Source: Alectoria sarmentosa (lineage: Eukaryota > Ascomycota > Lecanoromycetes > Lecanorales > Parmeliaceae). Taken from it: a stretch of DNA of 64,000 bases. Position numbers and translations under genes: made by a program. Shown piece by piece: positions 46,978 to 56,906 of the stretch. Numbering within the stretch: the first letter of the stretch is position 1; every line of letters begins with the position of its first letter. The notes beneath the pieces were generated by a model that saw nothing but the letters and a program-made list of their open reading frames with translations, was not told where the DNA came from and did not search any database. The stretch covers positions 25,921 through 89,920 of the forward strand of contig WOGZ01000129.1 of NCBI GenBank assembly GCA_009733775.1. The letters run 5' to 3'.

Positions 46978-49053
46978 TCAAGGCATCGGACACGAATGAC
47001 ATCTTCTCACGCATTGACCTATTCCTCACTCAGGACGTCAATTTAATTAAACATTGTGTTAGCCTGCTAATTCCGTGTACCGAGGTACGAGGTAGGTGTA
47101 CTCTACGGCACCAGGGGAGCGGGTTCCTTAACATTGACGGCTTGGCAATTGACTTTATGCTGATCCGACTGTCTCAATTGTCTCCTGCAAATCTTCCGCT
47201 GGTATCCTGTTCTTACCGTCGTACAAAGTGGAGAGAAGTCACGTGGATTGGACGACTCTTGGAAAGGTATTCTTCTTATCAGGCCAGTCACCGGATAAGC
47301 AGCAAGTTGCTAGCCTGGTTTCAACAGTGTATGCTGCTAGGATGTGAGTGTGGTAGGAGATGTTAGTATTGGAAGGGTCCCGCGGGCGACATCTGGCTAA
47401 GTGCCAAAGCGCCAGAGAGGATCTTCTCCAGGTGTTGAGGTCACTCTGGGAGGGTCTCTATCCGTTCACCGATTGTGCCTGCTGGTCAAGGCATTTCACA
47501 TGATAGGCGGAGATTGTGCGGGGATGAAGAACGGACTCAGGTCCATTACCCACTAATAGTGAAGGATACCAGCCGTAGCGTCTTGAAAGACGAGATTTAT
47601 TTCCCCCAAGGGCTCTCGCGACAAGCCCCAGGCCAAGTAAGGAACTCATAGTCTTGGACAGCCAAAGAGACTCACAACAAAACTCAAGGCTTACCAAATT
47701 GATATACCGCTCTTTTGGAGTTTGCACTTCGAAGAGAGTGACGTGGTACCCGCAGTACTTCCATAAGGAACCTTTTCATCTCCATCGTGACAGCGCTGAA
47801 AGCCGCGTACTGTTAGCTCCGCATCGTTAATGAGAGGAGACTAATCATCTTCAGCTAAGATTGTTTTGGAATTGCAATGGCCGCGCTAAATCTCAATGAT
47901 ATGGCATGTTCGAGTGGACTGAGTTCATCAGTCAAATGTGTAGCCGCAGATGCTCGGATGAAACCCATGGCGGAATTACGTTTCCTCTTTACCCTCCTCG
48001 CTGTTTGCGAATATCTTTTTACGGAATTCTTGCCGGTGTTCCTTGGTGGTAGGATTAAGAACAAACGCAAGAAGGATGCGCAAACAGTAGCTCAGAAATA
48101 TTGCCAAAACCTGCCTGGTCTTGAACGTTTCGGTTGTAAAACATGTTGGAGATGGCTCGACGGTCGACGTGCCGGATAAGATAAGTCCCAGCGCTGGTAC
48201 TGTGTCTGACTGTAATAGTATTGCATGAATCGTAGAAAGCGCGACGGACCATAGGCTCACAAGCCGCAAGATTTTTATCGTTATCGAAGACTGGTTCCGA
48301 GCGGTCTGGTTGGGGTCCGGAGGGAGAGAATGCTCACAGGCCATCATATAAGAAGCGGAAGTATTGGCCAATGTGCAAATACGCGAGCTTTGGCCAGCAC
48401 TGAAACTACTGGAAGACGAACGAGGGCTTCATCGCGACTATGCATTTCGCACAGATCTCAGGCTTCTCTTGCGACTTGTACCAATTGCGATATACCGGTT
48501 GCCATTAGATCAGGACTAAGCATGGCTTGCAGAAGCGAGTAGCGGCGATGGTAGCGCTACCGGGCGATTTACGCTCCCCTTTTCCACGTGCAAGGCGGGC
48601 TAATTTTGCGACAACCGAACTCTTTCTGGCTTCAGTATTTGTTGAAATCATTGAGTTTGAAGGAGAGCAGCGTATGTTGATAAATACCTTTCCTCGAATC
48701 GACGAATCATCCAATTCGCACCAGGTTTTGTATTATAATTATGACTGGGTTTTCAAGGTTCTGAGAAAGAGGTCAAGAGGACTTGGAAACATGATGCACC
48801 ATCATCTTTGCTTGTATGGTCTTAGTGCCAGGTGAAAAATAGATGACGCACCATGCAAGCCCGCAGGTTTGGGACTTACCTTCTACGCTCCCTCCTCGGC
48901 GCGTATTAGTGGTCAACAGGTGGTTTCTCGCATGTCGCATGTCGCATTGCCAACCGCAGCGGATTTGTGGTCGACCTTGTTTCTACATGGGTAGGACCAG
49001 GTCTGTCAGTTGTTTCTTCAACTCTGCCAATCTTGTCAGCCGCCGCTTCCAAG
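46978..49053. other. Gene-poor 2 kb
   Basis: Several unsupported frames occur: minus 47458-47727, minus 47976-48371 with two hydrophobic stretches, and plus 48527-48835. None has a recognisable domain or splice partners. Some may be relics. Local base composition is normal. Confidence 0.35.
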
Positions 49054-50061
49054 ATGAGACCCTGGCACGCCTTTGCCCGCACATTCTTCTCATTCTCAAT
49101 TTACCTGTCATTAGTGACCTCGGTAGTAATCACTGTACCGAATCTATCCATATTTCAATCTTCTTTACAGAACTTCTCCACAGGCTTTACCATCCCTCCC
49201 GGCCTGATCGATCCACGATTTAGTTTCATTCCTCGCTACAAGGAAAATGTACCGCTTCCCCGCAACTCACTGCTTGTAATTGCGGTAAAAACGATGTCAA
49301 CACTGGCGATGCGTGATTTCAACGGCCAGACTGCCAGTTTTCAAAGTGTGCGAGAACCGGGATATGATGACTTCTATATTACAATGAAGGTCAAGGCTCC
49401 TGCAACACAAGTCCAGACCAGAATTGCTGTGTGGGGTCTTTATGCGGCCATTTCTAATATGCAGATCGCGGATAACTTCGTGGAAGCTGATTTTGATCTT
49501 ACGTGGGACGGCAGTAAAGTTGCCTCGCTCCGGCTTCAGACTCGGGATACTGCCTCTGCACAGTCCATGGTGGAAGGGCAAGGGACCCAGAATCAAAGTC
49601 TTACCCTGCCGCCGTTGAATTACCCGCCGAGCCTTGACGACATGATGACGAATTTGACAGAACAAACTCCTGAGGCCTCCATCAACGCCACGAGCATCCT
49701 GAAAGACCAAGTTTTCGAGGCATACTGCGAATACCTTCCAGATGCAGAAACCCTTACCTTCGAAGAAGTCCTCATCCCGATCATAAGAGTGCTGCAGTCC
49801 GTTGCTGCCGTGCCGAAGACATCGTTAGTAGACTCGGCGTTCGAAACTGGGTATTCGGGTGTTGATTCCAGGATGCAATTCGGAGGTCCAACTCCGAGCG
49901 GCGCGGTCCAACCGCCTTATTACCAGTATAAATGGATCATCAAAGGTGTAAATGCTATCCCGTTCTTTTTGCTGGAACATGGAAGGTCTGCTGAATTGAC
50001 TGTTGGCCTCGTAATTGATGACGTACTCTGGGGGAAGGGACGCTTGGTGAGAAATTATTAG
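49054..50061 (+). CDS. Secreted protein of unknown function, 335 residues
   Basis: An intronless frame. The ATG at 49054 gives a strong signal peptide (RTFFSFSIYLSLVTSVVI). Codons further 5' are open but start without ATG. The mature protein has conserved-looking stretches: ALRDFNG-like AMRDFNGQTASFQSV, EPGYDDFYITMKVKAPA, AVWGLYAAISNMQIADNF and ADFDLTWDGSKVASLRL. The second half has TLPPLNYPPSLDDM, then QFGGPTPSGAVQPPYYQY and a final ELTVGLVIDDVLWGKG. Several N-glycosylation sites are present and there is a single Cys in EAYCEYL. The length and the alternation of beta-like segments suggest a globular secreted domain. I know of no functional assignment for it. Confidence 0.75.
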   Translation: MRPWHAFARTFFSFSIYLSLVTSVVITVPNLSIFQSSLQNFSTGFTIPPGLIDPRFSFIPRYKENVPLPRNSLLVIAVKTMSTLAMRDFNGQTASFQSVREPGYDDFYITMKVKAPATQVQTRIAVWGLYAAISNMQIADNFVEADFDLTWDGSKVASLRLQTRDTASAQSMVEGQGTQNQSLTLPPLNYPPSLDDMMTNLTEQTPEASINATSILKDQVFEAYCEYLPDAETLTFEEVLIPIIRVLQSVAAVPKTSLVDSAFETGYSGVDSRMQFGGPTPSGAVQPPYYQYKWIIKGVNAIPFFLLEHGRSAELTVGLVIDDVLWGKGRLVRNY

Positions 50062-50563
50062 TAGCTTTCGGATCTTCAAGTGCAATACTCGTAGCTGTGA
50101 GGCGGACTTTGCCATACCTCTCTCTCTCTATGAGCACAGCTCATCGAGTATCTCCTACTCATGAAAGCATGAACGCGATTTCATCGAGGTACTTTGGAAA
50201 GCAGTGTGAGAAGAGGCATGGTCATAACGCTCATTCTGTGAGGACCAGCTGAAGGAATGCTTTCGATGGTACTCATTCTGCCCACATAAGGTCACGTGTA
50301 TTCTGTTTCATGCGGCTCAGCGACGTATTGACGAGGTCCATTGTGAAGTCCTTGATTTCCCCTTGCAAGATAAACTGACGCCATTTTCTCATCTGAAACA
50401 TTTACAAATCAACGAGGGATAGTCATTGAATAGCTATCATCTGGAGTGCGTTCTTCTTTTCACGCCATGAAGCCTCGGCTAACCTTCCCAAAAAGAGCGC
50501 GTAGAACTTCCTCAATTCCCTTTCCTCGGTCCTCCTTCTCCGAGACATTTCTGACATGCCACC
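50062..50563. other. Intergenic, nothing recognised
   Basis: About 500 bp, presumably the 3' UTR of the secreted protein and the promoter of aim32. A short (TC)n run lies near 50119. Confidence 0.4.
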
Positions 50564-51761
50564 ATGAGCTCTCCCCACATGGCCATCCATCACGATCCCC
50601 AGCGCATCTCCCACCTCATCCGCCGTCTCCGCCCTCCTTTCGCCCACCCCTCGCGCCGCCGCGCCCTCACCACCTCCCCATTCACCGCCGCATCTCCAAA
50701 TAGCGTTCGTATCAGTCCTCATCTCTCAAGTTCTATTTTCACAGTTCCAACATGTCCGCCTTCCCGTTGCGCTTGCGCTGCTATACCGCCTGGTTTGGCC
50801 ATCGATCGCGAAAGAGAGATGAGTGGCACGATGCCGCCGTATGCGCAACACGTGGTTGTGAGTACGGGCAGGGATGATTGGGGGAGTAGGATTGAGGATG
50901 AGGATGTGAGCGTGGAGGGGACGGGGATGAACTTTGCAAGGAGTTTGAAGGAGTTGGTGGGGAGGGGTGGGAAATTTTTTGATGTATGTACGTTGGATTT
51001 CTGTGTTTACTCGTGGTACAGATGGTGCATAGTGGAGAGCTGATGCTAGCAAGATTTAGCCCAAAAGACCCATCCTCATAACCAACTGCTCTCTTTTTCC
51101 TGCGAATCCTGATCCGGGCTACACATCCGTCTACGTCTTCCCACAACATCTGCGCGTGCCAAAAATACCCCACACGCCTGAAGCTCACGAGGCATTTGTG
51201 TCCCAATTCATAAACCCGAAGAGCGCTTTGGCACAGAAACTGCAGGCGAAGACATTTGTCGAAAATCCGGAAGATGAGTTTGACGAGACGGGTTTTCCAA
51301 TACCGGACAAAGAGAGGTTGAATTATGCGAGGAATGCAAGTCCTACGATCTTGATATGTGGGCACAACTCGAGAGATAGTCGCTGTGGCATACTCGGGCC
51401 CCTGTTGCATGCGGAGTTTACTTCGTACGTTGACGGGAGAACTCGGCTGCCGGCTGATGATGAGCGCTCGACAGGTCACAGATTCCATGGGTTGCAATCA
51501 GTCAGTCCGATCCGTCGTACAAAGGTCGCGCTAACGAGCCACATTGGAGGTCATGCGTTTGCGGGTAACGTGGTTATTTATCTGCCGAAAATGTTCAAGA
51601 TGGCGAGTGGAAAGGTGTCGCCGTTGGCGGGGAAGGGTATCTGGTATGGGAGGGTTGAGCCGCGACACGTATGGGGGATTATGGAGGAGACGGTCCAGCG
51701 AGGACGCGTTATTGAGGAGCTTCTCAGAGGAATCCACGAGCCTGGTGGTGTTGGTTGGTAG
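50564..51761 (+). CDS. aim32: Aim32-like mitochondrial thioredoxin-fold [2Fe-2S] protein
   Basis: Exons 50564-50983 and 51060-51761 (76 bp intron, GTATGT...TTTAG) encode 373 residues. The basic N terminus (RISHLIRRLRPPFAHPSRRR) fits a mitochondrial presequence. A Cys cluster follows (PTCPPSRCAC). Then come the conserved RDDWGSRIEDED and SLKELVGRGGKF, and TNCSLFPANPD across the splice. The family's cluster-binding motif is ICGHNSRDSRCG, near 239-250. HIGGHAFAGNVVIYLP follows near 301, then WYGRVEPRHVWGI. Yeast Aim32 is a [2Fe-2S] protein linked to mitochondrial redox quality control. The start codon is the first ATG of the open frame and could lie further 3'. It is tail-to-tail with cyc2, 103 bp between stops. 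Confidence 0.85.
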
Positions 51762-51864
51762 AACCGGGAAGATCGTAGAAGAGTTGCGATGTCCCAGGGC
51801 TTTTGCCGGGGTAAGCTAATACTGGGTATGATCAATGTATGAAAGTAGAATTTAGATTTGTAAG

Positions 51865-53187
51865 TTAAAGTTTCCAGATCTCCCATCCCTCAGCATCGAT
51901 CTTCTTCAGCAGTCCGCCAAGAGGCCCTTGAATTTCCCTTCCGCCTTGCCATGTTTTCGGTCCCGCGAAATTGTTGACGAAGCCTTCGGGTCCAGATACC
52001 AGGATGACCTTCCTGCGCGGTGTTCCGTCTTGGTTCGCTGTTTGATCAATGTCGCTCAAATATGTTCTCAGTAGACTTTCTGATATATACGAGCCTTCTT
52101 CGTCAATAAAGTAGTCCACAATGACCTTGCCTCCATGTCTGGATCTCAGGGTTTCCACCTCCTCGACAAGGCGACTTTGTGAATGTTGAGAAGGAATAGC
52201 ACCTGCTTCGGTCGTCTCTTTAGGCTGGCTTGGAGGCTCCTCTTGCCATTCATCTGCAAGTTTCCGTATTTTGGGAACCAGTCCACCTTGCGCCCGCGGA
52301 GATGAGAAGGGTTCCAGTCCATTGATCGAATCCTCTCGCCGCCTATTTGCCCATAGAACTCGTAGTTCTGGACCCTGCTCCGTCGGTTTGATTCGATGAT
52401 TAAATAACGTGTGTGCCACTTGTAGCGCTGGGGCAATACCAGTGCCTCCCGCTAGGAATAGAATTTCGTCTACATCATCTGGGATCTCGTACTCGACTCT
52501 CGGACCGCGGAGATGGACAATAGTGCCCCGGTTTATTTTATGCAGAAAGGTAGACACCTCTCCCTGAGGTTCCTGCCGGACGAATAATCTCACTTGCTCA
52601 GGCTCTGTGCCTTCAATTGGCGGAAGAGGTGTATACGACCGCGCTATTTGTAGCTCGGGTTGCATCACCTGCACACTCCAAACGCCTGTTCTCCATGCTT
52701 CGGACACGCTCACTGTGTTCTGACCTTTAGGTAGTGACAGTAGATTTAATATAGCACTCGTAGAAGAAACCTTTTCTCTCGATTTGAGGATAAATGGAGT
52801 AAAGAATCTCGGATTTAAAACGACAGATCTTGCTGGGTTAGTTTGCCATGTGTAGACTTTGTAACCCAAGAATGCAGCGATAGAGAAGAAAATTAATTTG
52901 CCAGGCCCAATCCGAAATCGTGTTCTTGGAGGGGCCTCCGCGCTGTCGACCTCCTTAGCGGATCCATCTCGAGGAGCTTCGTGTGGTCGAGCTGAAAAGC
53001 CGGTGGCCTTAGAACTGGGATCTTTGTCTTTCGGAGTACGAGAGGAACCGGATGGTTTACCGGCATTGAAGCCGCTGAAACCTGGGGATGGTCGACCTGC
53101 AAAGCGGCGAGCATGTAAGGCTTTGGGGAACAGAATTGGATTTCGTGACTGTTGAATGCATCTTCGATTGCAGCAAAGGCCTTGCAT
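51865..53187 (-). CDS. cyc2: Cyc2-like mitochondrial flavoprotein (cytochrome c haem-lyase partner)
   Basis: An intronless frame of 440 residues. A basic N-terminal presequence is followed by a Ser/Pro-rich linker and one membrane helix at about 97-114 (KLIFFSIAAFLGYKVYTW). After that comes a ferredoxin-reductase-like module. Its FAD site is RSYTPLPP at 183-190. The nucleotide-binding GGTGIAP is at 247-253, and the C-terminal SGPEGFVNNFAG replaces the usual NAD-binding tail. In yeast Cyc2 is anchored in the inner membrane facing the intermembrane space, and it supplies electrons for haem attachment to cytochrome c. The domain order fits that family. A divergent promoter of 288 bp is shared with the amino-acid permease. 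Confidence 0.85.
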   Translation of the reverse strand: MQGLCCNRRCIQQSRNPILFPKALHARRFAGRPSPGFSGFNAGKPSGSSRTPKDKDPSSKATGFSARPHEAPRDGSAKEVDSAEAPPRTRFRIGPGKLIFFSIAAFLGYKVYTWQTNPARSVVLNPRFFTPFILKSREKVSSTSAILNLLSLPKGQNTVSVSEAWRTGVWSVQVMQPELQIARSYTPLPPIEGTEPEQVRLFVRQEPQGEVSTFLHKINRGTIVHLRGPRVEYEIPDDVDEILFLAGGTGIAPALQVAHTLFNHRIKPTEQGPELRVLWANRRREDSINGLEPFSSPRAQGGLVPKIRKLADEWQEEPPSQPKETTEAGAIPSQHSQSRLVEEVETLRSRHGGKVIVDYFIDEEGSYISESLLRTYLSDIDQTANQDGTPRRKVILVSGPEGFVNNFAGPKTWQGGREIQGPLGGLLKKIDAEGWEIWKL

Positions 53188-53475
53188 CGATGCTTGCTGA
53201 ACAAGGAATTCGAGTTTGTCTGAAAAAAGTGAAGTACGTCAAGAACTTGTCAAATGCGCTAGTCCAAGAACGGCAGCTCGAAGCGCTCTTTGCTTCCTTG
53301 ATCTGCGCGAGAGCAGCTCCAGCATCCAATTCAATATTTCATGTACACAGAAGAAAACACACACGATTCGAGAACTCTGTTGGTCATTTAATACGAAATC
53401 ATCTGTATACAACCCAGACAATCGTTGACAACATGATTATAAGGACACGCCAACCATAGGAGCACCTGTGTGGCG
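53188..53475. promoter_or_regulatory. Divergent promoter between cyc2 and the permease
   Basis: 288 bp separate the two start codons, so both promoters must lie here. No specific binding site could be assigned. Confidence 0.5.
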
Positions 53476-55296
53476 ATGTCCCGCGTCAACTATGCCAACC
53501 TCAACCCCCTTCCCAGAGACTCACTCGAATTGGCCTCCTTAGCCTCGTCTAGCCCAAATCATTCCCACAGTTCCAGATCGTCCTCTCCGTCAGGAATCTC
53601 ATCCTCTCGAAAGCATTCCCTCTCGAATGATGACCCTCTCAACCCTGCCACAACCCCACGATCTAATCCTCATAGCCGCTCCTACTCTGTCTCCTCCGCC
53701 TTCGACTTTGCCTCGAACCTCTTTCCCCTCTCGTCAACTGCTGCTGGCTATTCGGTATTAGGTGCACCTGGCTCTGGACCTGTCGACCTCAATGGCGCGT
53801 CGCTCGAAAAACACAAATCCCTCACATATCTCAATGGACTCTCTCTCATTGTTGGCCTCATCATTGGCTCGGGTATTTTCTCGTCGCCCGCACAAGTCAA
53901 CATAAATGCAGGATCATACGGAGCATCATTGATCGTTTGGGCAGTTGCTGGAGTACTGGCATGGACAGGTGCGGCAAGCTACGCAGAATTGGGAGGAGCA
54001 ATCCCCCTTAACGGCGGAGCGCAGGCATATTTGTCAAAGATCTTCGGAGACTGGGCTGGATTCTTATTCACGTGGAGCGCGGTCTTTGTCCTGAAACCAG
54101 GTTCCGCAGCCATCATCGCCATAATCTTTGGCGAGTACGTAGTAAGTGCGGCCGTTGGAGCGGACGCTGAGAGTGCGAGTGCATGGATCAACAAGGGCGT
54201 CGCATTGGCCGGCTTGACTGCTGTCACAGTTCTCAACTGTATATCGACGAGGCTGGCCACCCGAATGGGCGATGTCTTCATGTTCTTCAAGTTCATGGCC
54301 CTTCTCGGCATCACCATTACAGGCATCGTCGTTGCAGCCACTGGCTTTGCGTGGAAAGGGATACCGAATAACGAGTGGAAGGCCACCGGTTGGTTCGACG
54401 GCACAAGCACTGATCCTTCCAGCTGGGCTGTGGCTATCTACGCCGGTCTGTGGGCGTTTGATGGTTGGGACAACACAAACTATGTGGTGGGAGAATTTCT
54501 GCATCCTGCCCGTGACCTACCTCGCGTCATCCACACTGCCATGCCGCTTGTCATCATTTCCTACCTCCTTGCCAGTATCGCCTACATCTTCGTTCTTCCT
54601 ACGTCCGTTATCTCCTCCTCTAACACCATAGCCGTGCAATTCGGGTTGGTCGTCTTCGGTCCCGTTGGCTCTCTTGTTCTCGCTCTCATCGTCTCTGGGT
54701 CGTGTATTGGGGCCCTGAACGCCGCAACATTCACCAGTGGCCGTCTAGTATATGCGGCAGGTAGAGAAGGCTTTCTCCCCGGACTACTAGGGCACATCGG
54801 CATGCATGGCTCCTCTCAATCTCACAACCGGTTACAGAGGAGATCGTGGATTAGTCGAACTGTAATACGCTTGATTGGCGACGAAGAAGGCGGAATAGGC
54901 TTCACACCAATAAACGCGATGCTGTTCAATGCGCTTCTTACTGGCGCGTACATCGTTGTCGGCGAATTTGGGACCCTGATAACCTTCTACGGCGTGGCAG
55001 GCTACACTTTTTACTTCATAACCGTGCTAGGTCTCATTGTCTTACGAGTAAGGGAACCATATCTGGAGCGGCCATACAGGACCTGGATATCTACGCCCAT
55101 CATATTTTGTTGTGTGAGTTTGTTCTTGCTCAGTAGGGCAGTCTTTGCGAAGCCAGGACAGACTGTGGTGGTGGTAGCGTTTGTTGCGGCTGGTGTGCCG
55201 GTGTATTTCTGGAGGGTCAAGGGCAGGGATAAGAGAACCAAGGGGGAGGAGACAGACTGGAAGTTCTGGAGAAGGTGGGGTAGGAGTGGTGGTTAA
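53476..55296 (+). CDS. Amino-acid permease, LAT/Mup1 branch of the APC superfamily
   Basis: An intronless frame of 606 residues. The ATG at 53476 is the first in frame. A cytosolic N terminus of about 115 residues is Ser-rich (SSSPNHSHSSRSSSPSG) and likely carries phosphorylation or ubiquitin-sorting signals. Twelve helices follow. Helix 1 holds the substrate loop GLIIGSGIFSSP, typical of LAT and Mup1 transporters. Next come AYAEL-like SYAELGGAIPLNGGAQAYL, the AFDGWDNTNYVVGE segment of helix 6, and SGRLVYAAGREGFLP. The N-terminal helices resemble animal SLC7 light chains as well as fungal Mup1. Substrate is likely a neutral amino acid such as methionine, but that is inferred from family only. 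The basic C-terminal tail is short (KFWRRWGRSGG). Confidence 0.9.
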   Translation: MSRVNYANLNPLPRDSLELASLASSSPNHSHSSRSSSPSGISSSRKHSLSNDDPLNPATTPRSNPHSRSYSVSSAFDFASNLFPLSSTAAGYSVLGAPGSGPVDLNGASLEKHKSLTYLNGLSLIVGLIIGSGIFSSPAQVNINAGSYGASLIVWAVAGVLAWTGAASYAELGGAIPLNGGAQAYLSKIFGDWAGFLFTWSAVFVLKPGSAAIIAIIFGEYVVSAAVGADAESASAWINKGVALAGLTAVTVLNCISTRLATRMGDVFMFFKFMALLGITITGIVVAATGFAWKGIPNNEWKATGWFDGTSTDPSSWAVAIYAGLWAFDGWDNTNYVVGEFLHPARDLPRVIHTAMPLVIISYLLASIAYIFVLPTSVISSSNTIAVQFGLVVFGPVGSLVLALIVSGSCIGALNAATFTSGRLVYAAGREGFLPGLLGHIGMHGSSQSHNRLQRRSWISRTVIRLIGDEEGGIGFTPINAMLFNALLTGAYIVVGEFGTLITFYGVAGYTFYFITVLGLIVLRVREPYLERPYRTWISTPIIFCCVSLFLLSRAVFAKPGQTVVVVAFVAAGVPVYFWRVKGRDKRTKGEETDWKFWRRWGRSGG

Positions 55297-56906
55297 GAGG
55301 ATGGGGGAGGGAGCTGTATATATTTCAGTGAGCGAGAGATATATATCAACGAAATAATGTTTTCTACTGCGCAATGACTGACTGACTTGATGTATAGTGT
55401 TTTAGTCAAAAGGTGAGGAGTTCGCAGCGATGTTCAATTGAGGAAAGTGAAGAATATGTATTGAAATAGTGGCCCTACTGCCGTCCAAGAATGAAAGGAA
55501 ACTTGGTCTTGCTAGCTTGAGTCGTTCACCCTTCACCACGTTTGTGGAAAAATGTCAGATAGAGCTAGCGTAGACATTGACCCTGATCTTGCGATAAAAA
55601 CAAAACGGTTCGACTCTTATCTATAAGCTACAAACTTCGGTTGGTAGTGGAATCTTTTGCCATTTCGATCCTTTATGGGTATATTGTTTTTTTGTCTTTT
55701 TTTTAAGACCATAAGGATGCTGATAATATGGGTGGGTAGAGGGAAGGAGATTTGGAGAGGCTGGCGAAGATTGTGTTGATGACGAGGCTCCAAAGCGAGG
55801 ATGCTCTGTTTTTGCCGACGATTGGATATTTTTTCAGCAATCTACAAACGCATTTCACATATATACTTGCAAGATTAGGTGAATGGAGCAGGTTCTTAGT
55901 GTCATTTATACCCAAATGGGACCTGGATATCTTCGTGCCGCAAGGTTTTCAGCGCGATACAATCTCCATCTGTTGAGAAATTAGGAGAAGTGAGCCTCGT
56001 CAATGGATAGAGGCAGACAGCCAATAACATAGCGTGTAGGGCCATGCAGGCCTAGAACATCAGTATGGCGTGAAACTGGGATCCTGAAGCGCTGAAAGTG
56101 CTGAATAACGGATTTGACCAAAAGCCAGATAGCGCTCCTCTAGAAGCACTCTTGTCGCCACTTCCGGGAATGGGGCTCATATAAATGCACACTTTTCGGG
56201 TGTCAGGCCGCAACTCGCATCGCGTAACACTCTTGCGTCTCCAAGGGTTTGGGCAATGAGATGGATGGGAGTATTCTTCTACGGCGACAATGAAGGAGAG
56301 ATTCGCGATATGAAAGTAGTATATTAAGATTGCATAGGCTGGAATTGGTGCCTTCAGGTTGCACTTCCAGCACCGTTGATTGAGCATACTGGAATGATTG
56401 CGAGTGCCAGGAGGGAGTGCCAGTAGGGTGGGGGCTCGAGGTTACTGCTAAGATTGCCAGTTCGAGATATCCCACAGGCTTGGAAAGTAATTACAGTTAG
56501 TTTTGTGGTGTGAATCGCGAGGAGGGTAGCGAGATGGCATTGGGACTCCTCCCACCAGATATATACGCAATTCTGGACAAATACGCGCGAGGAGCAGGAG
56601 CGATGCTGTTGGAATTCCCGGTTTGGGGAAAGGTTTGCTCCGGTAGCGGGAGGCGGATTCGGCGGACATATATGCACCATAGGTGTAGGACACTGTCCTC
56701 TCCATAAACCTCTCAATTCGTCCCCCTCGTCCATGCATCCTACCCCAAGCGTGAGATCCTACAATGCACATATTATTACCGCAAGCTCACCTGGAGATTC
56801 TTTTCCCTCCTAAGTTATTTATCAAGGTCCCACACTTACACGCCCCTAATCCGCGTTGAAGTATGCACCCATATAAGGGCACGGCTGTAGACTTTCTCCT
56901 ACTGAT
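55297..56906. other. Intergenic 1.6 kb, no supported gene
   Basis: This contains the permease 3' UTR and the promoter of the Far11 homologue. Minus-strand frames at 56052-56771 overlap one another and show no domain. Confidence 0.45.

Noticed and set aside
47976..48371. Minus-strand frame with two hydrophobic stretches
   Set aside because: No ATG at the start of the frame, no homologue recalled. Could be a relic but not supportable.
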